Assembly: GCA_029261835.1 (NCBI GenBank)
Contig: JAJDAO010000097.1
Location: 1 to 58,049, forward strand
From: Deltaproteobacteria bacterium
GTDB lineage: Bacteria > Myxococcota_A > UBA9160 > UBA4427
DNA length: 58,049 nt
Direction: 5' to 3'
Below the pieces are notes generated by a model. The model made no database searches. It saw only the letters and a program-made list of their open reading frames with translations, and was not told where the DNA came from. Positions 54,345 through 58,049 of this stretch are shown here, piece after piece; positions within the stretch are counted from its first letter, which is position 1, and each line of letters starts with the position of its first letter. A program made the position numbers and the translations under genes.

Positions 54345-57157
54345 GTTCAAACGACAAGCTGATGATCCACTATTCCGAGGGCCGTGGGGTCAATCTCGGC
54401 AAGGCGAAGAACAAGGTCGCCGGGTGGGCCGACTTCACGAAGATGCTGTCGAACCCGACCGTGACCAAGGAACGGCGGAAAATCTTCGACAAGATGTCGA
54501 AGGAACAGCAGGACGAGTTGAAGGCGGTAGACGGCTGGATCATGGCCGCGCAGGTCGCTGAGGGGAAGCGCACCCGGGCCAACATCAAGCCGCGCGATCT
54601 GCTCTCGCTCGACTACGACTACGCCACCCCGGCCTTGATCGACCAGATCAGCATGGGGCTGACGCCCCTCTCGGATTTCGAGTTCTTCGTCCACAGCAGC
54701 CGCCGCCACACCGACGACAAGCCGCGCATCCGACTCTTCGCCCCGCTGGCTCGCCCGGTGACGGCCGACGAGTTCATCGCCCTCTCGCGCATCCTCGCCG
54801 CGAAGATGGAGGGCACGATCCCGATGCGCATGGTGGACAAGGTGTCCTTCCGCCCGGCGCAGATGATGTTCAAGCCGACGCGCTCGGTTGACGGCGACTG
54901 GTTCTGCTTCCGCAACGAGGGCGAAGTCCTCGATCCCGACGACATCCTTGACGAGTTCGCCCGCGCCGTCGGCGACTGGAGCGACTACACGAACCTGCCG
55001 CTCTGCGCCGACGAGGAAGGGCTGCGCAAGAGTGCGGGCAAGGCCGAAATCCCGACGACGAAGAAGGGGCCGGTCGGCGACTTCTGCCGCGCCTATGACG
55101 TGATCTCGGCGATCGACAAGTTCCTGCCCGATTGCTACGCCCCGGCCGACGACTTTTCGGTCAAGCCCCGCTACACCTACCTGAAGGGCACCAGCACCAG
55201 CGGTGCCGTCGTCGAAGACGATGGGCTCTTCCTCTACTCCCACCACGGATCGGACCCCTGCGCCGACATGCTCGTCAACGCCTTCGATCTCGTGCGCATC
55301 CACCTGTTCGGCGATCTCGACGAGGAGGCCGACAAGGACACGCCGCCGACCAAGCTCCCCTCCTACAAGCGGATGGTCGAGTTCATCGGCGAGGACCCGG
55401 AATACCGCCGGTCGCAGGCCGAGAGCCGCTACGACATCTCGGCCATGTTCGAAGACATGGTGGACGACGATGACGGCGACGACGACCCGGGGCCCGAGGG
55501 TGGCAAATCAGTTGCCGACGCTTTCGACGACGAGGATGACGGGGCCGCCGATCTGCTCGGATTCGACGAGCCCCCATCGGTGCGCGGCACTTCTGATCGG
55601 AGGGCGGGCTCTCCCGCTGGTGTTCCAAACCCCCGAGAGACGAAGCGCGGCAAGCCCCCGAAGGGCTGGTTCCCGGACGCCCTCATGCTCGACCAGAACG
55701 GCAAGATCGAGTCCACCGCCAACAATGCGGCCGTGATCGTCCACAACGACGCCCGCATGTTCGGCGCCATCGCCTTCAACGACTTCAGCAAGCAGATCGT
55801 CGCCCGGCGCTCGATCCAGTCGAAGCTCGACGTGGCCCCGGCCTTCGTCTGCCGCGACAAGATCAACGGCGACCGCTGGCAGGACGTGAACGACATCACC
55901 ATCCGGCTCATGCTGGAAGCGCCCAATGGCGAGGGGAAGGTCGGCTATGGCATGAGGATGACCGACCGCGACATCAACGCGGCGATCGTCTCGGCGGCCC
56001 ACCGCAACCGCTTCCACCCCGTCCGGGAATACTACCAGTGGTGCGAGGCCAATTGGGACGGCGAGGCCCGGATCGAGACCCTGCTGTGCCGCTACCTCGG
56101 CGCCCCGGACACCGCCTATCACCGCGAGATCATCAAATGGAAGATGATCGCCTCGGTCGCCCGCACCATGGAGCCGGGCTGCAAATTCGACTACGCCATC
56201 ATCATCCAAGGCCCGCAGGGCATCCGCAAATCGTCCTTCATCAAGGCGATCTACGGGGAAGAGTGGTTCGGCGAACTGGACTGCAAGCTCGACGACAAGC
56301 AGGCCGTGGCCGAGACCGTGGCCGGGAAGAGCGTGCTGGAACTCCCCGAGCTATCCGGCTTCCACAAGTCCGACCACAACGCCGCGAAGGCGTTCATGCG
56401 CCGCCAGTTCGATGATGTCCGCATGGCCTACGACCGCCGGACGAGCGAGTTCCCCCGGCAGTGCGTTTTTTGGGGCACGACCAACGACAAAAAATACCTG
56501 AAGGACCCCACCGGCAATCGCTCCTACTGGCCGGTCATCGTCGAGTTCGACACGATCGACACCGATGGCGTGGCCGCCGAGCGCGACCAGCTTTGGGGTG
56601 AGGCGATGGCGATCTACCGGGCCATGCGAGCGAAGAAGCCGCGCGGCGACCTGCCGCTGACGCTGCAATCGCCCGAAGCCATCGCCGAGGCCAAGGCCAT
56701 GCAGGAGGAAGCCCGCACGCAGGAGCTTCACGAGATGTGGGCCGAGAAGATCGCCGAGTGGGCGGACGAGCCGGTCACGATGCGGCAATACCTCGCCGAG
56801 ATCGGCGCGGCCGTGGAAGACCGCTTCGACGAGGACGAGATGAACAGCGTGCTCGTCCTGCGCTGCGCGATCTACCGGGAGCAAGCCGTCGAGCACGGCC
56901 TGAAGCGCGACCGGGGCGTGGCCGACTACCAGACCGCGCAGAACATCGAACGCGCGCTCGCGATGATGCCCGGATGGAGCCAGCCGAAGGACCCGACCAA
57001 GGGCGGGGCGAAGCTCCGGGTCTCGGGCGTGCAGAAGCGCTGGTGGCTCCGGGACGGTCTGACCGCCGACGAGCGCAAAAAAGGATTCAGGCTCGTCCAG
57101 TCGCCGTCTGGCGGGGAGTCCTCTGACGACGATGACGACTGGTCGTCGCTGGTGTGA
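54341..57157 (+). CDS. VapE/VirE-type primase-helicase
   Basis: A 938-residue protein. The N-terminal half looks like a primase-polymerase (RDLLSLDYDYATPALIDQIS, KPRIRLFAPLARPVTADEFI, VSFRPAQMMFKPTRSVDGDW). An acidic linker carries DDEDDGAADLLGFDEPP. The C-terminal half is a VirE-type SF3-like helicase, with Walker A IIIQGPQGIRKSSF near residue 620, LELPELSGFHKSDHNAAKAF, and RQCVFWGTTND with DPTGNRSYWPV. It ends SSDDDDDWSSLV. It should open the origin and prime synthesis for PolA. Coupled to the HTH gene by ATGA. Confidence 0.87.
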   Translation: MSSNDKLMIHYSEGRGVNLGKAKNKVAGWADFTKMLSNPTVTKERRKIFDKMSKEQQDELKAVDGWIMAAQVAEGKRTRANIKPRDLLSLDYDYATPALIDQISMGLTPLSDFEFFVHSSRRHTDDKPRIRLFAPLARPVTADEFIALSRILAAKMEGTIPMRMVDKVSFRPAQMMFKPTRSVDGDWFCFRNEGEVLDPDDILDEFARAVGDWSDYTNLPLCADEEGLRKSAGKAEIPTTKKGPVGDFCRAYDVISAIDKFLPDCYAPADDFSVKPRYTYLKGTSTSGAVVEDDGLFLYSHHGSDPCADMLVNAFDLVRIHLFGDLDEEADKDTPPTKLPSYKRMVEFIGEDPEYRRSQAESRYDISAMFEDMVDDDDGDDDPGPEGGKSVADAFDDEDDGAADLLGFDEPPSVRGTSDRRAGSPAGVPNPRETKRGKPPKGWFPDALMLDQNGKIESTANNAAVIVHNDARMFGAIAFNDFSKQIVARRSIQSKLDVAPAFVCRDKINGDRWQDVNDITIRLMLEAPNGEGKVGYGMRMTDRDINAAIVSAAHRNRFHPVREYYQWCEANWDGEARIETLLCRYLGAPDTAYHREIIKWKMIASVARTMEPGCKFDYAIIIQGPQGIRKSSFIKAIYGEEWFGELDCKLDDKQAVAETVAGKSVLELPELSGFHKSDHNAAKAFMRRQFDDVRMAYDRRTSEFPRQCVFWGTTNDKKYLKDPTGNRSYWPVIVEFDTIDTDGVAAERDQLWGEAMAIYRAMRAKKPRGDLPLTLQSPEAIAEAKAMQEEARTQELHEMWAEKIAEWADEPVTMRQYLAEIGAAVEDRFDEDEMNSVLVLRCAIYREQAVEHGLKRDRGVADYQTAQNIERALAMMPGWSQPKDPTKGGAKLRVSGVQKRWWLRDGLTADERKKGFRLVQSPSGGESSDDDDDWSSLV

Positions 57158-57414
57158 TGCCGCGCGTCTTCAACCGCAACCGTGAGACCTACCCCGCAGG
57201 CGCGATCTACATCGGCCGGGGCTCGCTGTGGGGGAACCCCTTCGTCATCGGCAAGGACGGCGACCGTGACGCGGTGATCGACCGCTACGAGGCCGAGGCT
57301 CTACCGGGGCTCGATCTCGCTGATCTCCGGGGGCGCGATCTGGTCTGCTTTTGCCACCCCCTGCGGTGCCACGGGCACTCAATCCTCCGGGAAATCGAGC
57401 GACGATACGGGTGA
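57157..57414 (+). CDS. DUF4326 family protein, 85 aa
   Basis: MPRVFNRNRETYPAGAIYIG, then RGSLWGNPFVIGKDGDRD and GRDLVCFCHPLRCHGHSIL, is the DUF4326 pattern (WGNPF plus CFCxPxxCHG). The Cys/His set suggests metal binding. The family is common in phages, and its role is unknown. ATG 57157 overlaps the primase TGA (TGATG). It ends the rightward operon. Confidence 0.85.
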   Translation: MPRVFNRNRETYPAGAIYIGRGSLWGNPFVIGKDGDRDAVIDRYEAEALPGLDLADLRGRDLVCFCHPLRCHGHSILREIERRYG

Positions 57415-57436
57415 TCACAGCCAACTTTCCTTCCAA

Positions 57437-57462
57437 GGGTCGCTCCGGCGGCCCTCTTTTTT
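57437..57462 (+). terminator. intrinsic terminator of the primase operon
   Basis: GGGTCGC (57437-57443) pairs with GCGGCCC (57448-57454), one wobble pair, loop TCCG, followed directly by TCTTTTTT. It lies 22 bases after the stop at 57414. Confidence 0.85.
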
Positions 57463-57477
57463 GGCCTCGATTTCTTG

Positions 57478-57876
57478 GGACACGGTGGGACACCCTTTCG
57501 GGGGGTGTCACACCGGGGGGTGTCCCACGGGAATCCCTGCAATCTCAACGGCTTGGGGGGTGTCCCACAGGGGCTTGGGACACCTGGGACACGGGACACC
57601 GATTTCCCTGTAGGAGTCATACGGGGAATCACAATCTGGTCTAGGCCGCACGATTACAGTGTGCTCGGGGTAGTTCTTACCGGCGCTCTTGCGGGGGAAT
57701 CCTGTTTTCCTCTTATTCTCTTAGCCCTAAATGGTGTCACAGGTGTCCCGGTGTCCCAAAAGAGCGGAAGCGGTTGAAAATACAGGGGAAATTTTGGGAC
57801 ACCCCCTTGGGACACCCTCAATACGGTGTCCCACGGCCTCGATCCCCCGTAGAGCGTTTTGGGACACCGGGACACC
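57478..57876. repeat. GGGACAC iteron-like array
   Basis: By eye I count 14 exact copies of GGGACAC or its complement GTGTCCC in about 400 bases, plus near-copies of GTGTCAC at about 57506 and 57734. The copies group in two clusters (57478-57600 and 57744-57876), in both orientations and often back to back. The DNA between is AT-richer (57700-57735). There is no credible gene between 57415 and 57998; open frames here are read through the repeats. Candidates are an origin with initiator sites, or operators of an HTH protein. Confidence 0.75.
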
Positions 57877-57998
57877 CCTGTGAGGGGGCGATCTCGGGGA
57901 AAAGATGGATTCCCGACAGAAAACGCGAAAAACCGGCCCCCGTAACCCCTTGATAATGCTTGCCTCTCGGGGATTTGGTGTATACGGCACCCGAAAAG

Positions 57999-58049
57999 AT
58001 GGAACATAGCGTGAACGAGATGGCTGCTGAACCGGGGCTCAGCGCACCC
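57999..58049 (+). CDS. partial hypothetical protein, cut by right edge
   Basis: ATG 57999 starts MEHSVNEMAAEPGLSAP and runs off the window after exactly 17 codons. TATACG is placed about 20 bases upstream with a poor -35. If the window ends are physically adjacent (circularised or permuted genome), the frame continues for 30 more codons at positions 1-90 and stops at TGA 91-93, giving a 47-residue protein. Support is weak. Confidence 0.3.
   Translation, partial: MEHSVNEMAAEPGLSAP

Noticed and set aside
57478..57876. CRISPR array
   Set aside because: Units are 7-9 bases in both orientations with irregular spacing, no 25-40 base repeats or spacers and no cas genes.
57654..58007. 117-codon leftward frame across the GGGACAC array
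   Set aside because: Its apparent repeats (SRCPK, VSQGGVP) are just translation of the DNA repeat; no ribosome binding site or family.
1..58049. tRNA genes, integrase, lysogeny repressor
   Set aside because: Looked for cloverleaf sequences with a CCA-type acceptor context, tyrosine/serine recombinase motifs and CI-like proteases; none found by eye. A covariance-model search would be decisive for tRNAs.

Overview
The window is almost certainly a complete, or nearly complete, genome of a tailed double-stranded DNA phage with siphovirus morphology. It has a full lambda-like head module, a tail-tube protein, a frameshifted tail-assembly chaperone pair, a 1,688-residue tape measure and no contractile sheath. 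The host is probably an alphaproteobacterium. The DNA is GC-rich, the phage carries a GapR/DUF2312 nucleoid protein typical of that class, and its tail-tip proteins resemble those of Rhodobacter-type gene transfer agents. No integrase, excisionase or partition gene is visible, so I infer a virulent lifestyle.

Layout. (1) 1-13205, mostly rightward: an early/accessory region of small, tightly overlapping genes. It includes a DUF932 protein, an acyl carrier protein, a Spo11/Top6A-like TOPRIM protein, dihydrofolate reductase, a MazG-like pyrophosphohydrolase, a cupin-like protein, GapR and an MT-A70 methyltransferase. One leftward gene (2220-2594) sits inside it. Sigma70-like promoters with exact 17-base spacers occur at 2594, 3130, 7225 and 10369. 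(2) 13202-15909, leftward: lysis module with endolysin, overlapping Rz/Rz1 spanins and small membrane proteins. (3) 16026-16364: a lone rightward zinc-finger gene. (4) 16361-45052, leftward: virion genes. In transcription order these are small and large terminase, gpW, portal, S49 protease with nested scaffold, decoration protein, gpE-type capsid, joining proteins, tail tube, chaperones, tape measure, tip proteins, a second tube-like protein, an SGNH-hydrolase fibre and a glycine-rich adhesin. (5) 45070-53571, leftward: DNA metabolism, with a DUF2800 nuclease, SSB-like protein, family A DNA polymerase interrupted by an intein, zinc-knuckle protein, VRR-NUC nuclease, low-GC methyltransferase and SNF2-like helicase. 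(6) 53704-57414, rightward: two helix-turn-helix regulators, a VapE-type primase/helicase and a DUF4326 protein, closed by a terminator. (7) 57463-57998: non-coding, with at least 14 copies of GGGACAC or its complement.

The most unusual object is the polymerase intein (48626-49408). Its N- and C-terminal splicing blocks are in the polymerase frame, but the HNH endonuclease that occupies its middle is written in the -1 frame and is open for its whole length. A second system-level signal is a set of at least seven proteins, mainly for replication and packaging, that share SSB-like acidic C-termini ending in Leu-Ile or Leu-Val.

Gene working logic: overlapping promoters near 53.65 kb drive the regulators and primase rightward and the SSB, nuclease and polymerase leftward. 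Leftward transcription then runs into packaging, head and tail genes. The early rightward region supplies nucleotide-pool, chromatin and methylation functions.
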